From assembly GCA_016200135.1 (NCBI GenBank), contig JACQFI010000035.1, positions 60,239 to 124,238 of the forward strand: a DNA stretch of 64,000 nucleotides. The letters run 5' to 3'. Both the position numbers and the translations under genes were made by a program. Origin of the DNA: Planctomycetota bacterium (GTDB lineage Bacteria; Planctomycetota; SZUA-567; H5-PLA8). The notes beneath the pieces are model-generated. The model worked only from the letters and a program-made list of their open reading frames with translations. It ran no database searches and was not told the origin of the DNA. This document shows, one piece after another, positions 36,127-44,287 of this stretch (position 1 is the stretch's first letter; each line of letters begins with the position of its first letter).

Positions 36127-37479
36127 TCAGAACGCGGCGGCGACGCGGCGCATCGTCTGGCGCACGCGGCCCCACACGCTGGCGGCGCGTTCCAGCCGCA
36201 GGCGCGCGCGAGTCTCGGCCCCGAAGTGGATCAGTCCGCAGAGCGTGCAGCCGCCGGGCCCATTCAGTTCCTCGGGCAGCGCCAGCTCGCGCGCGATCTC
36301 CCAGTGCGGGATGCCGGTGCGCACCGGAGCGCCGCCAAAATGTTTCGCCACCATGCCCGGCAGGCCGCGCAGCCGCGAGCCGTGGCCCACGAGCACCACG
36401 CCGCCGGCGTGGCTGGAGGTGAATCCGGGGAGCCCGTCGCGCAGCGAGCGGATCGCGGGCGTGAGTAGTTCTTCCAGGGCCTTGGTGAGGTCCTGCGGAT
36501 CGATCTTCAGCGTGCCCAGGCCGTCCACGGCCGGCGCGTCGATGGCGTCGGAGCGCAGCGGGGGCTCGCCCACGACGGCGTGCTCGCGCAGAAGCTTGCG
36601 GGCCGTGGCCGGCGCGATGCGGAAATGCCGCGCCAGGCCCAGCACGACGCCTTCCATCCCGCCTGCCGCGGGACAGACGCCCAGCGCGGGCGTGTGGCGC
36701 TCCTGGCCGAAGGCGCAGGTCTGGCGCATGCGCCCGCCTTCCCAAAGCGTGCCGCGGAAGCCGCCCGCGCCGAAATCCAGCACGGCGGCCCCGAGTATGC
36801 GTTCGTCCGGCGTAAGCGCGCCCAGCGACGAGACCAGCGGTTCGAGCGCCAGATCTTCCACTTCAATCCCCGCGCCGCGCACGGCCTTCAGCAGGTTCTC
36901 GACGCGGTCGGACGGCGCGGTGAGGAAACCCGCGGACATCGAGAGCGCCGCGCCCCTAAGCCCGACGGGCCGCTCGATGCCATGCACGTCTCCTACAGAG
37001 AACGGACCGTCGAAGCGGTGCACTACGCGGCGCGTGGGCCCGCAGTCGGGCCAGAGCGTCTTGCGCAGCCGCGCGACGTCGGAGGAACTCACCGCGGGCT
37101 GCTCGCCGTTCAGGTCGATGGTGCTCTTGGCCGCGTTCAGGCGCACGTCGCCGCTGAAGCCCACCACGACGCTGCGGACATCGGCGTTCACCCGGTCGCC
37201 CACGGCCTCCACGGCGATGCGGATCGATTCTCCGGCGCGCTCCAGGTCCACGATCTCCCCGTTGCGGATGCCGTAGCTCGGCACCGAGTCCGCCGCCAGG
37301 ATCTGCGTGTGGTCGTCGCGGAGTTCCGCGAGCGCGCAGGCGATGCGCGAGCTGCCCACATCCACCGCGACGACGAACTCCTCGAGCTTGCGCGTCATGG
37401 CCAGGCCGGTGCTCGCCTTGCGCGCCAGCGTCGCCACCTGCGCCGTGATCGTTTTGGGAATGGTGAAGAACTTGGACAT
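36127..37479 (-). CDS. ftsA: FtsA-like actin-fold division protein with altered ATP site
   Basis: 450 residues, with ATG 37479 after GGGTGA. FVVAVDVGSSRIACALAEL (35-53) is a good phosphate-1 strand-loop, and GEIVDLE and EDLALEPLVSSLG fit FtsA. Phosphate-2, normally D-x-GGGTTD, reads LDFGAGGFRGTLW (234-246), so the Thr-Thr-Asp is gone. The adenosine motif, normally TGGGAxLPG, reads VGHGSRLRGLPG (364-374). The C-terminal VWGRVRQTMRRVAAAF is a good amphipathic membrane-targeting helix. FtsA normally anchors FtsZ filaments. Here ATP binding is doubtful while membrane binding looks kept. It lies between ftsQ and the FtsZ-derived gene. Confidence 0.85.
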   Translation of the reverse strand: MSKFFTIPKTITAQVATLARKASTGLAMTRKLEEFVVAVDVGSSRIACALAELRDDHTQILAADSVPSYGIRNGEIVDLERAGESIRIAVEAVGDRVNADVRSVVVGFSGDVRLNAAKSTIDLNGEQPAVSSSDVARLRKTLWPDCGPTRRVVHRFDGPFSVGDVHGIERPVGLRGAALSMSAGFLTAPSDRVENLLKAVRGAGIEVEDLALEPLVSSLGALTPDERILGAAVLDFGAGGFRGTLWEGGRMRQTCAFGQERHTPALGVCPAAGGMEGVVLGLARHFRIAPATARKLLREHAVVGEPPLRSDAIDAPAVDGLGTLKIDPQDLTKALEELLTPAIRSLRDGLPGFTSSHAGGVVLVGHGSRLRGLPGMVAKHFGGAPVRTGIPHWEIARELALPEELNGPGGCTLCGLIHFGAETRARLRLERAASVWGRVRQTMRRVAAAF

Positions 37480-37523
37480 GTCGTCACCCAAAGTTTACGG
37501 CCGATTCGAATCGCGGCGCGGCC

Positions 37524-38453
37524 CTAGCGGGGCGCCACCGGCATGCTGGGAACGTTTAGCTTGATCTCGCCCAGCTTGGTCGCGTCGCAGTTCGAGAGAA
37601 TCTGCGCCAGACGCTCCTTCTTTTCGCGCGCCGCCGGCTCGTCCACTGGCCGCGCCTCGTCGTTCCAGAAACCCCAGTTGATCGCCGGCCCGCGCAGCAC
37701 CCACGCGCGCCACGCGCCCGAGGCGTCGCGCTGGACGCGCATCACGCGCAGCCCGCCGGGCGCCCGGCGCAGGATCTCCTGCAGCGTGGCGAGGAACTCC
37801 AGGCCCTCGAGCGCCTCCGCTTCCACCACTTTCGTGGCCGGATCGGTCCGGCGGCAGCGGAAGCCCGCAATCGAGGGCAGTTCTAGCCGCGGCGGCGGCG
37901 AATTCGGCGGCCGCGGCGCGGCCATATCTTCGGCAAAGAGCGGCATCACGCAGCCGCTGCGGTCGAGCACCAGGAACCCGCCGTCGCAATCCACGCGGGC
38001 CACGGGTACGCGCCAGCGCGGGTCTTCCACCTGCACCGCGGCCGGGTAGCGCACGCGCACCGCGCCCACCTGTTCGATCCATGGGCTGGTCTCGTAGGCA
38101 TGCGCGAGCTGCGCCGCGACGCCGGACTCGAAGACGTTGCGTCCTTCCGTCGCGAGCCCAAGCTGCGCGATCTTGCGCATCTCCAGGTCGTTCACCCACG
38201 CAGGCCGGCCCTGGTTGCTGAGCATGGGTTTAAGCAGCCGCTCGCGCGTGAGCGTGGCGCGCTCGTCCTTCTTGAGCGGCATCCAGAGCCCGAACGCCGC
38301 CGCCGCGTAGAGCGCCGCCAGGAGCGTGATCGGTACCAGCGGCCGGACCGTGCGCCCGAATGCCTCGCCCACCGAATACGCCACGCCCGGCGCCGACGCC
38401 TCCGAGACCACCTTCGCGTTCTTCTTCTTGTCCGCCGGTTTCAACCGCGCCAT
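37524..38453 (-). CDS. ftsQ: FtsQ-like divisome protein
   Basis: 309 residues, with ATG 38453 after AGGGGGG. It has a short basic cytoplasmic N terminus (MARLKPADKKKNAKVV), one membrane segment (LVPITLLAALYAAAAFGLWM) and a POTRA-like region (ESGVAAQLAHAYETSPWIEQV, then VRVRYPAAVQVEDP), followed by VLDRSGCVMPL, the usual FtsQ strand. Sequence conservation is weak, but topology and position between ddl and ftsA fit FtsQ/DivIB, which links the cytoplasmic ring to FtsL/FtsB. The gene is longer than E. coli ftsQ owing to a Pro-rich insertion around residue 185. Confidence 0.82.
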   Translation of the reverse strand: MARLKPADKKKNAKVVSEASAPGVAYSVGEAFGRTVRPLVPITLLAALYAAAAFGLWMPLKKDERATLTRERLLKPMLSNQGRPAWVNDLEMRKIAQLGLATEGRNVFESGVAAQLAHAYETSPWIEQVGAVRVRYPAAVQVEDPRWRVPVARVDCDGGFLVLDRSGCVMPLFAEDMAAPRPPNSPPPRLELPSIAGFRCRRTDPATKVVEAEALEGLEFLATLQEILRRAPGGLRVMRVQRDASGAWRAWVLRGPAINWGFWNDEARPVDEPAAREKKERLAQILSNCDATKLGEIKLNVPSMPVAPR

Positions 38454-38584
38454 GAGTTCCCCCCTGCGAAGGCCGACGAGGCCTTCCTTCATGGTTTCGG
38501 CCAGGGTTGAACAGGACTTAAGGAGGAAGTGGGCGGCCGAGCGCAGAACTCAGCTCTCGGTCCCCTGATCTCCGAACGCTGGCG

Positions 38585-39583
38585 TCACGCCGCTTGGCAG
38601 CCCTTTTCGGAGTGCTCCAGCGCGCGCAGCAGCAGGAACTCGCAGAACGTGAGGAAGTCGAAACCTGAAGCCTCGGCGGCTTTGGGCAGCAGGCTGTGCG
38701 AGGTCAGGCCCGGCAGCGTGTTCACTTCCAGCACCCACGGCGAGCCGTGCGCATCCAGGATGATGTCCACGCTGGAGACGTCGCGGCAGCCGAGCGCGCG
38801 GTGCGCGGCCAGCGCCGTGGCCTGGACGCGGTTGGTCATCTCGCGCGGCAGGTCCGCCGGGCAGACCAGCGCCGTGTCCTCGATGTACTTCGCCTGATAG
38901 TCGAAGAACTCGCCCTTGGGGCGCAGTTCGATGACGGGCAGCGGGTCCTCGCCGAGGATGCCCACGGTCAGTTCGCGCCCGCCGACGAAGCGTTCCACCA
39001 GCACGCTCTCGCCGAACTCAAACGCGCGCCGCACCGCCGCGGGCGCCTGTTCCATGCTCCTTACGATCGCGATCCCCAGGCTCGAGCCGCTCGCCGCGGG
39101 CTTCACCACAATCGGCGGCATCAGGTCAAGGTGCTCCGCGCCGCCCAGCGCCGCGAGTTCCACGGCGTCGAAGCCCATCCACGCGGGCGTCAGGATGCCG
39201 TTCCGCTCGAAGCAGCGCTTGGCGAGAATCTTGTCGAAGGCCATCGAAGAGGCATCAACGCTGCTGCCGGTGTACGGGATGCCGGCCTGTTCGAGAATCA
39301 TCTGCACTTTCCCGTCTTCGCCGAACTCGCCGTGCAGGCCCAGGAACGCGACGTCGATCTCCAGGCCCGCCGCCATGTTCACGTTGAACGACTCGTCCAG
39401 GATCACCCGGTGGACCTCGCGGCCCGCGTCGGTGAGCGCCCGCGCGACCGCGTCGCCCGTTTGGATGGATATCTCGCGCTCGGCCGATGGCCCGCCGTAC
39501 AGCACGCCGATGGCAAGGCCGTCGAGGCGGTTCGGGCCCGCCTTGCGGTTGAAGAGCCGGTCGTACGACGTCATCGATGCCAT
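38585..39583 (-). CDS. ddl: D-alanine--D-alanine ligase
   Basis: 332 residues, with ATG 39583 after AGGAG. ATP-grasp enzyme that makes D-Ala-D-Ala for peptidoglycan precursors. Motifs are GVLYGGPSAEREIS (N-terminal loop), FLGLHGEFGEDG, PYTGSSVDASSMAFDK, PIVVKPAASGSSLGI, GRELTVGIL and LEVNTLPGLTSHSLLPKAA (metal-binding Glu/Asn and omega loop). All match Ddl with catalytic residues present. It lies between murB and ftsQ, the usual order in dcw clusters. Confidence 0.96.
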   Translation of the reverse strand: MASMTSYDRLFNRKAGPNRLDGLAIGVLYGGPSAEREISIQTGDAVARALTDAGREVHRVILDESFNVNMAAGLEIDVAFLGLHGEFGEDGKVQMILEQAGIPYTGSSVDASSMAFDKILAKRCFERNGILTPAWMGFDAVELAALGGAEHLDLMPPIVVKPAASGSSLGIAIVRSMEQAPAAVRRAFEFGESVLVERFVGGRELTVGILGEDPLPVIELRPKGEFFDYQAKYIEDTALVCPADLPREMTNRVQATALAAHRALGCRDVSSVDIILDAHGSPWVLEVNTLPGLTSHSLLPKAAEASGFDFLTFCEFLLLRALEHSEKGCQAA

Positions 39584-39626
39584 CGCGCGCTCCTGTGTTC
39601 CATCCAAGACGAACGAACCCGCGCCG

Positions 39627-40550
39627 TCACGCCACCTGCGCGCCCAGCGCCTCGGCTTCAAGGCCCCACACTTCGATCTCGAGTTCCAGCGCCACGCCAC
39701 GCTCGGACCGCACGCGTTCGCGGATGTGGCGGATCAGGCTCGCCATGTCCGCGGCCTTCGCGCCGGGATCGCAGACCAGGAAATTCGCATGTTTGTGCGA
39801 GACTCGCGCGCCGCCGCTGGCAAAACCTTTCAGGCCCAGCTCGTCGATCAGCTTGCTGGCCGGCGGCGTGCCGAACTTTCTCGGGTTCTTGAAGACGCAC
39901 CCGGCGGAACGGCCGGCCAGCGGCTGCGTGGCGGCCTTCTCGGCCAGGATCGAACGCAAACTCGTCAGGCTGGCATCGGGCGCGGACTCCTCGATCACCA
40001 TCTCGCAGCGCGTCACGATGCGCCCTTTCAGCCCTGAATCCCGGTAGACGAAGCCGCAGGCGTCGCGGCTGTAGCTGAAGGGCGCGCCGTCCAGGTTCAC
40101 GCCCTGCACGCGCGTGATGCGCGCCCCGATCTCGCCGTACTTTCCGCCCGCGTTCATCCGCAGCGCCGCGCCCACCGTGCCCGGCACGCCGGCCAGGCAT
40201 TCCAGCCCGCCGCAGCCGGAGAGCGACGCCCACTTCACCAAGCCCGGTAGGCTGTGGCCCGCCCCGACGCTTAAGTCGGTGCCGTTGCAGCGCAATTCGG
40301 AGAAGCCTTTCTTCGGCAGGCGCAGGACCAGGCCCTTCACCCCCGCGTCGCCCACGAGCAGGTTCGTGCCGTGACCCAGCATGCGCACGGGCAGCGCGGC
40401 GTCGTTCGCGCGCCGCAGCACCATCGAGAGCGCTTCCTCGCCGGGCGGCTCCGCGAAGAATTCCGCCGGCCCGCCCACGCGGTAGTTGGTATGCGCCGCG
40501 AGCGGGACGTTCTCGCGCACGAAGGATTCGAGGCCGCGGAACCAGTTCAT
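39627..40550 (-). CDS. murB: UDP-N-acetylenolpyruvoylglucosamine reductase
   Basis: 307 residues. FAD enzyme that reduces UDP-GlcNAc-enolpyruvate to UDP-MurNAc. Motifs include HTNYRVGGPAEFF, LGHGTNLLVGDAGVKGLVL, GLECLAGVPGTVGAALRMNAGGKYGEI, a YRDSGLKG-type stretch and GRSAGCVFKNP (Ser proton donor, type IIb pattern), then LIDELGLKGF and SHKHANFLV. It lacks the extra domain of type I MurB. The ATG at 40550 is the family start. It sits between the PQQ-propeller insertion and ddl. Confidence 0.96.
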   Translation of the reverse strand: MNWFRGLESFVRENVPLAAHTNYRVGGPAEFFAEPPGEEALSMVLRRANDAALPVRMLGHGTNLLVGDAGVKGLVLRLPKKGFSELRCNGTDLSVGAGHSLPGLVKWASLSGCGGLECLAGVPGTVGAALRMNAGGKYGEIGARITRVQGVNLDGAPFSYSRDACGFVYRDSGLKGRIVTRCEMVIEESAPDASLTSLRSILAEKAATQPLAGRSAGCVFKNPRKFGTPPASKLIDELGLKGFASGGARVSHKHANFLVCDPGAKAADMASLIRHIRERVRSERGVALELEIEVWGLEAEALGAQVA

Positions 40551-41011
40551 GTTGCACGAACCTTAAGCGGGTTGCGGTAGGGCAAACGCCTGGTTTCGGG
40601 TATCGTCCAAGATGCACGGTGACTTGCGGAAAAGGTGCACCAAGTGTGCAGGCCTTCTTTCCGCGGTATTCTTGAAAAATGACCCGAACCTTGGCCCCCC
40701 TCGCGCCTCATGTAGACGTTAGGGCGGAGGTTCAAGGGCCTGGCGAGCACGGAAACGAGACCCTTGAGCCTGAAATGAAGTGCTGCAAGCGCATCAAAGA
40801 CGCGGGCCTGCCTGAAAAAGTGGCCGAGCGTTTGAAGACGGGGACCTAAGACAAGATTTTCGAATTGGAATTGGATACCCAATGACGATCAGTGTCACCT
40901 ACTACCCGACGCGTTTACACGAAGCCCGTCTCTATTCTCCAGGGCTGTTCGTAGAGCCCCAGCCGTCACCCTCTTAAAAAGGCCTCAAATGACTTCGAGA
41001 AAAACAGCGGA
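40551..41011. other. Intergenic gap upstream of murB; one doubtful small ORF
   Basis: 461 bases. The only reading frame of note is 40679-40849 (plus, 56 codons, MTRTLAPLAPHVDV...), which has no ribosome site and lies antisense to the surrounding cluster, so I do not call it a gene. No transposase or repeat boundary is visible. With the next gene it forms the interruption between murC and murB. Confidence 0.5.
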
Positions 41012-42445
41012 CTAAGGTGTGGGGGCCCTTGGCTTGGCGCTCTCATTGGTAATGTTGTAGCAGATGAGTTCCTTGGGCAAGCGCACGTACAAACGGCCAT
41101 GAGCAAGCACTGGCATTACCCAGCCGCCTTCGCTGCCCATCGTTGTGGGACCTTGGAACAGATTGTCAATGCGTCCCTTTTCGACGTACTCCTTAGGACT
41201 GGCTTCGGCCAGGATCAAGCTTTTATATGAACGGATGAACAACAAGCCGTCGGCGGTGATCATCGAATACCCGAACTTAATGCCCTTGTTCACCCACATC
41301 CGCTTGCCTGTGGCCAGTTCGATGCAGTGCAGGTCGATGTCCTGTTTGTCGAAACCCGGTCCGCCAGCCATGATGGCGCCGTTGTCCTTCTCGGTCATAA
41401 AACCGAAGAGATACCCGTTCGAGGGCACAAAATTGCCGATGGGGCAGGTCCCGCCTATGTATTTTTCCTGCCAGACGATCTGGGGTTTGCCGTTCGGATC
41501 GGCAAAATTGATCTTGGCAATATATGGCGCGTACCAAGTGGGATTTTCTACAACGTAATCGCCGACCACCAGCGGCGTGGCGATTGTCGCGCCCGTCCAG
41601 CCTTCATGATAATAATCGTAGGTCCCAAACTTGAGTTCCTCGCCGTCATTCGCCCGAATCGCGTGCAAAGCGAAATTCGCAGTAAAGAGCACATGCTGGG
41701 AGCCGTTGACAGTTACGACCGCCGGTGTCTGGCCGCCGATGCCTCGCGTTTGCGGACGGCACGTCCTGGAATACTTCCACGCTTCCTTACCCGTGGCGGG
41801 GTCCAGCGCCACGATCTCGCATAAGCCGGCTTCCTTGTCCTTTTTCAGATTGCCGGAAAAGTTTGTGTAAAAGATCAACCGGCCGTCCACAAGCAACGGC
41901 GACATGCAAAATCCCTTCCAGTCCTTTCGTTCTTCTTCGGGGACGTAGGCTTTGCGTAGATCCGTATTCCAAACCGCTTGTCCCGTATTTCGATCCAGGC
42001 AGTACAGATCGCCTTGGGCCCCGAGCGTAAAGACTTCTTTGGCGGTAACGCAAGGGGTCGCACGCACGCCTCCGTGAGGCCAGCCGATGTTGCCCTTCCA
42101 ATAGACCTCGCAAGGGTATGTGGTCTTCCATCGTTCCTTGCCCGTGGCCGCGTCCAAGCAGACGACGGTCTCCTTGGCGTTGCCGGGCTCGGTGCCGTGA
42201 ACGAAGACATCCGATCCGGAAATGGAAGGACAACTCCAGCCTTGGGAAATGGGCACGCGCCACGCCACCGGCGGCCCTTCCTTCGGCCACTCGCGCAACA
42301 GCCCTTTTTCGGGAGAGGCTCCATTACGATTGGGTCCAAGGAACTGCGGCCAGTCGGACCCTTGTGCAGGATCGGATTGTGCGCAATAACCTTGCGAACT
42401 TAGAGCAACGACCCACAACACTAAAACTGTTCGTCTTCCAAACAC
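41012..42445 (-). CDS. Secreted PQQ-type beta-propeller protein inserted in the dcw cluster
   Basis: 477 residues. GTG 42445 follows AGGAG by 6 bases and opens a signal peptide (TVLVLWVVALSSQGYCA). The mature protein begins DWPQFLGPNRNGASPEKGLL, diagnostic of the PQQ-like (BamB-type) propellers abundant in Planctomycetota and Verrucomicrobiota. Propeller blades show VVCLDAATGKERWK, LYCLDRNTGQAVWN, IVALDPATGKEAWK and LHCIELATGKRMW. Its function is unknown, perhaps extracytoplasmic binding. Base composition is visibly less GC-rich than murB and murC on either side, and it has its own -10 box, so it is probably a later insertion. Confidence 0.85.
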   Translation of the reverse strand: MFGRRTVLVLWVVALSSQGYCAQSDPAQGSDWPQFLGPNRNGASPEKGLLREWPKEGPPVAWRVPISQGWSCPSISGSDVFVHGTEPGNAKETVVCLDAATGKERWKTTYPCEVYWKGNIGWPHGGVRATPCVTAKEVFTLGAQGDLYCLDRNTGQAVWNTDLRKAYVPEEERKDWKGFCMSPLLVDGRLIFYTNFSGNLKKDKEAGLCEIVALDPATGKEAWKYSRTCRPQTRGIGGQTPAVVTVNGSQHVLFTANFALHAIRANDGEELKFGTYDYYHEGWTGATIATPLVVGDYVVENPTWYAPYIAKINFADPNGKPQIVWQEKYIGGTCPIGNFVPSNGYLFGFMTEKDNGAIMAGGPGFDKQDIDLHCIELATGKRMWVNKGIKFGYSMITADGLLFIRSYKSLILAEASPKEYVEKGRIDNLFQGPTTMGSEGGWVMPVLAHGRLYVRLPKELICYNITNESAKPRAPTP

Positions 42446-42469
42446 GGTAGTCTCCTGTAGTTCCAATAT

Positions 42470-42475
42470 ATTATA
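42470..42475 (-). promoter_or_regulatory. -10 box (TATAAT) of the PQQ-propeller gene
   Basis: A perfect TATAAT on the minus strand, 25 bases before the GTG start, within an AT-rich stretch after murC (42472-42568). No good -35 hexamer is visible at 16-18 bases. Confidence 0.5.
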
Positions 42476-42568
42476 ACGGTGGCGTGAAGAATGTTACCGA
42501 AAACACGAATCCACTCAACCAACGCATAAATCATTGATATTAAATATCTTATGTTAATACAAGCTCAA

Positions 42569-44158
42569 CTAATTTTTTAATCTCGTAAGTAGCATTTGGG
42601 CGGCTTCCGTCACGTCGCCCGCGCCCTGGATCAGCACGGTGTCGCCGTCTTGCGCCCACGCGGCCATGCGCGCGACGGCCTCCGCGCGCGACTCGGCCGC
42701 CTCGGCGCAGGCAAGGCCCATCGCGCGAATGCGTTCCACCAGCGCGCGGTGGTCGGCCCCGGCGATCGGTTTCTCGCTCGCCGCGTACACCGGTAGCACG
42801 ATTACCAGCGCCGGCGCCTCGTTCTTGAAGCACGCGGCGAAGTCGTCCAGCAGCGCTTCGGTGCGCGTGTAGCGGTGCGGCTGAAAGACTACCGCGACCC
42901 GGCCCGCCGTCGAACTCTTGGCCGCGCGCAGCGTCATCGCGATCTCGGCCGGATGGTGGCCGTAGTCGTCCACCACGCGCACGCCGCGCGCCTCGCCTTT
43001 CACCTCGAAGCGCCGCCCGACGCGCTCGCACGAGGCGAGTCCCGAGCCCACCGTCTGTTCGTCCAGCCCGAGCCGCCAGGCGACCGTTAGCGCGCCCAGC
43101 GCATTGACGACGTTGTGCCGTCCCGGCATGTGAATCTCGAGATCGCGCCAGTGCCCGAACGGCCCGGCGGCATCGAAGCGCATCGTCATGCCCGCGCTGC
43201 GCACGTTCTCGGCGCGGAAGGTGCGCCCGGCATCGAAGCCGTAATCGAACGCCGGCAGGCCGTTGACGCGCGCGGCTTCGGCCAGCGCCTTGCGCACGCG
43301 CGCATCGTCGCCGCAGCCGACCAGCGCCGCGCCCGAGTCGGACGCGGCGGCGGTGGCGAGCCAGCGCGCGATGGCCTTCACCAGGTCGTCGATGGTGCCG
43401 TAGTGTTCGAGATGATCGTTGTCGATGTTCGTCACCACGGGAAGCGTGGGCAGCACTTCGCACAGCCGGTTGTCGGACTCGTCCACTTCCACGACGAACT
43501 CGCCCTTGATCCGCGGCGTGCGCCCGCGCGGGATGCGCACGTTGCTTTCCAGCGACGGCACCACGCCGCCGACCATCACCGACGGATCGCGCCCGGCGTG
43601 GATCAGCAGGTGCGCGATCATCCAGGTGAGCGTCGTCTTGCCGTGCGAGCCCGTGACGCAGATCGCGCGCGTCTGCCGCGCGATGCGCCCCAGCATCTTC
43701 ATGCGCGTGCTCACCGGCTTGCCCAGCGCCTTCGCGCGCGCGACTTCCGGGTGCGTCTCCGCCACCGCCGCGGTATGGACTAACTCGTCGCAGAGTTCCG
43801 CGTGCGCCGGATCGTGCCCGACGGCGACGTCAATGCCGGTCTCGCGCAGGTGCGGGATCTGCCCACCCTCCGAGCCGTCGCAGCCGCTGACCACCGCGCC
43901 GCGCGCGCGCGCCAGTTCCATGAGCGCGCTCACGCCGATCCCGCCCGCGCCCATGAAGTGAATGCGCCGCCCCGCCAGCTCGGGTAGCTCCGCCGCCGGC
44001 GTTGCCGCCGCCGTCACCGCGGCCGGCATGGGCCGCGCGCGCGTCTCGAGCTTCTTCTTCACCGGTTTGCGCGCCCGCGCCGTCCCCGACCCTGGCCGCC
44101 GCGAGTTCCGCCCCAAGCGCTTGCTGTTCCCCCGCTTCTGCATGACCGATGTCCCCAT
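42569..44158 (-). CDS. murC: UDP-N-acetylmuramate--L-alanine ligase
   Basis: 529 residues. ATP-dependent ligase adding L-Ala to UDP-MurNAc. After a 60-residue basic, Ala/Pro-rich N-terminal extension, the conserved HFMGAGGIGVSALMELA begins. ICVTGSHGKTTLTWMIAHLL is the P-loop, VVEVDESDNRL and VVTNIDNDHLEHYG follow, and RVVDDYGHHPAEI and FQPHRYTRT complete the Mur ligase pattern. The extension is unusual (MurC normally starts within ~20 residues of GGIG) and may be non-coding, with a real start nearer the core. It is separated from murG by an inverted-word repeat. Confidence 0.95.
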   Translation of the reverse strand: MGTSVMQKRGNSKRLGRNSRRPGSGTARARKPVKKKLETRARPMPAAVTAAATPAAELPELAGRRIHFMGAGGIGVSALMELARARGAVVSGCDGSEGGQIPHLRETGIDVAVGHDPAHAELCDELVHTAAVAETHPEVARAKALGKPVSTRMKMLGRIARQTRAICVTGSHGKTTLTWMIAHLLIHAGRDPSVMVGGVVPSLESNVRIPRGRTPRIKGEFVVEVDESDNRLCEVLPTLPVVTNIDNDHLEHYGTIDDLVKAIARWLATAAASDSGAALVGCGDDARVRKALAEAARVNGLPAFDYGFDAGRTFRAENVRSAGMTMRFDAAGPFGHWRDLEIHMPGRHNVVNALGALTVAWRLGLDEQTVGSGLASCERVGRRFEVKGEARGVRVVDDYGHHPAEIAMTLRAAKSSTAGRVAVVFQPHRYTRTEALLDDFAACFKNEAPALVIVLPVYAASEKPIAGADHRALVERIRAMGLACAEAAESRAEAVARMAAWAQDGDTVLIQGAGDVTEAAQMLLTRLKN

Positions 44159-44204
44159 GGTAAAGTTGGCCTTTCTTAAACGCAGTCAACGAACGGCAAA
44201 CGAC

Positions 44205-44281
44205 TTCAACACAGAGACACAGAGTTCACAGAGAATTAAATTTTCGTTCTGTTCTCTGCGTCTCTGCGCCTCAGCGGTGAA
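44205..44281. repeat. Inverted short-word repeat between murG and murC
   Basis: Left arm 44205-44235 (words ACACAGAG, ACACAGAG, TTCACAGAG) and right arm 44247-44281 (words TTCTCTGCG, TCTCTGCG, CCTCAGCG) pair imperfectly. The loop is about 11 bases and AT-rich. It lies within the cell-wall operon. Confidence 0.88.
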
Positions 44282-44287
44282 AAACGG

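Noticed and set aside
40679..40849. Possible 56-codon gene upstream of murB
   Set aside because: No ribosome site, opposite strand to the cluster, no recognisable domain; kept only as a note in the gap entry.
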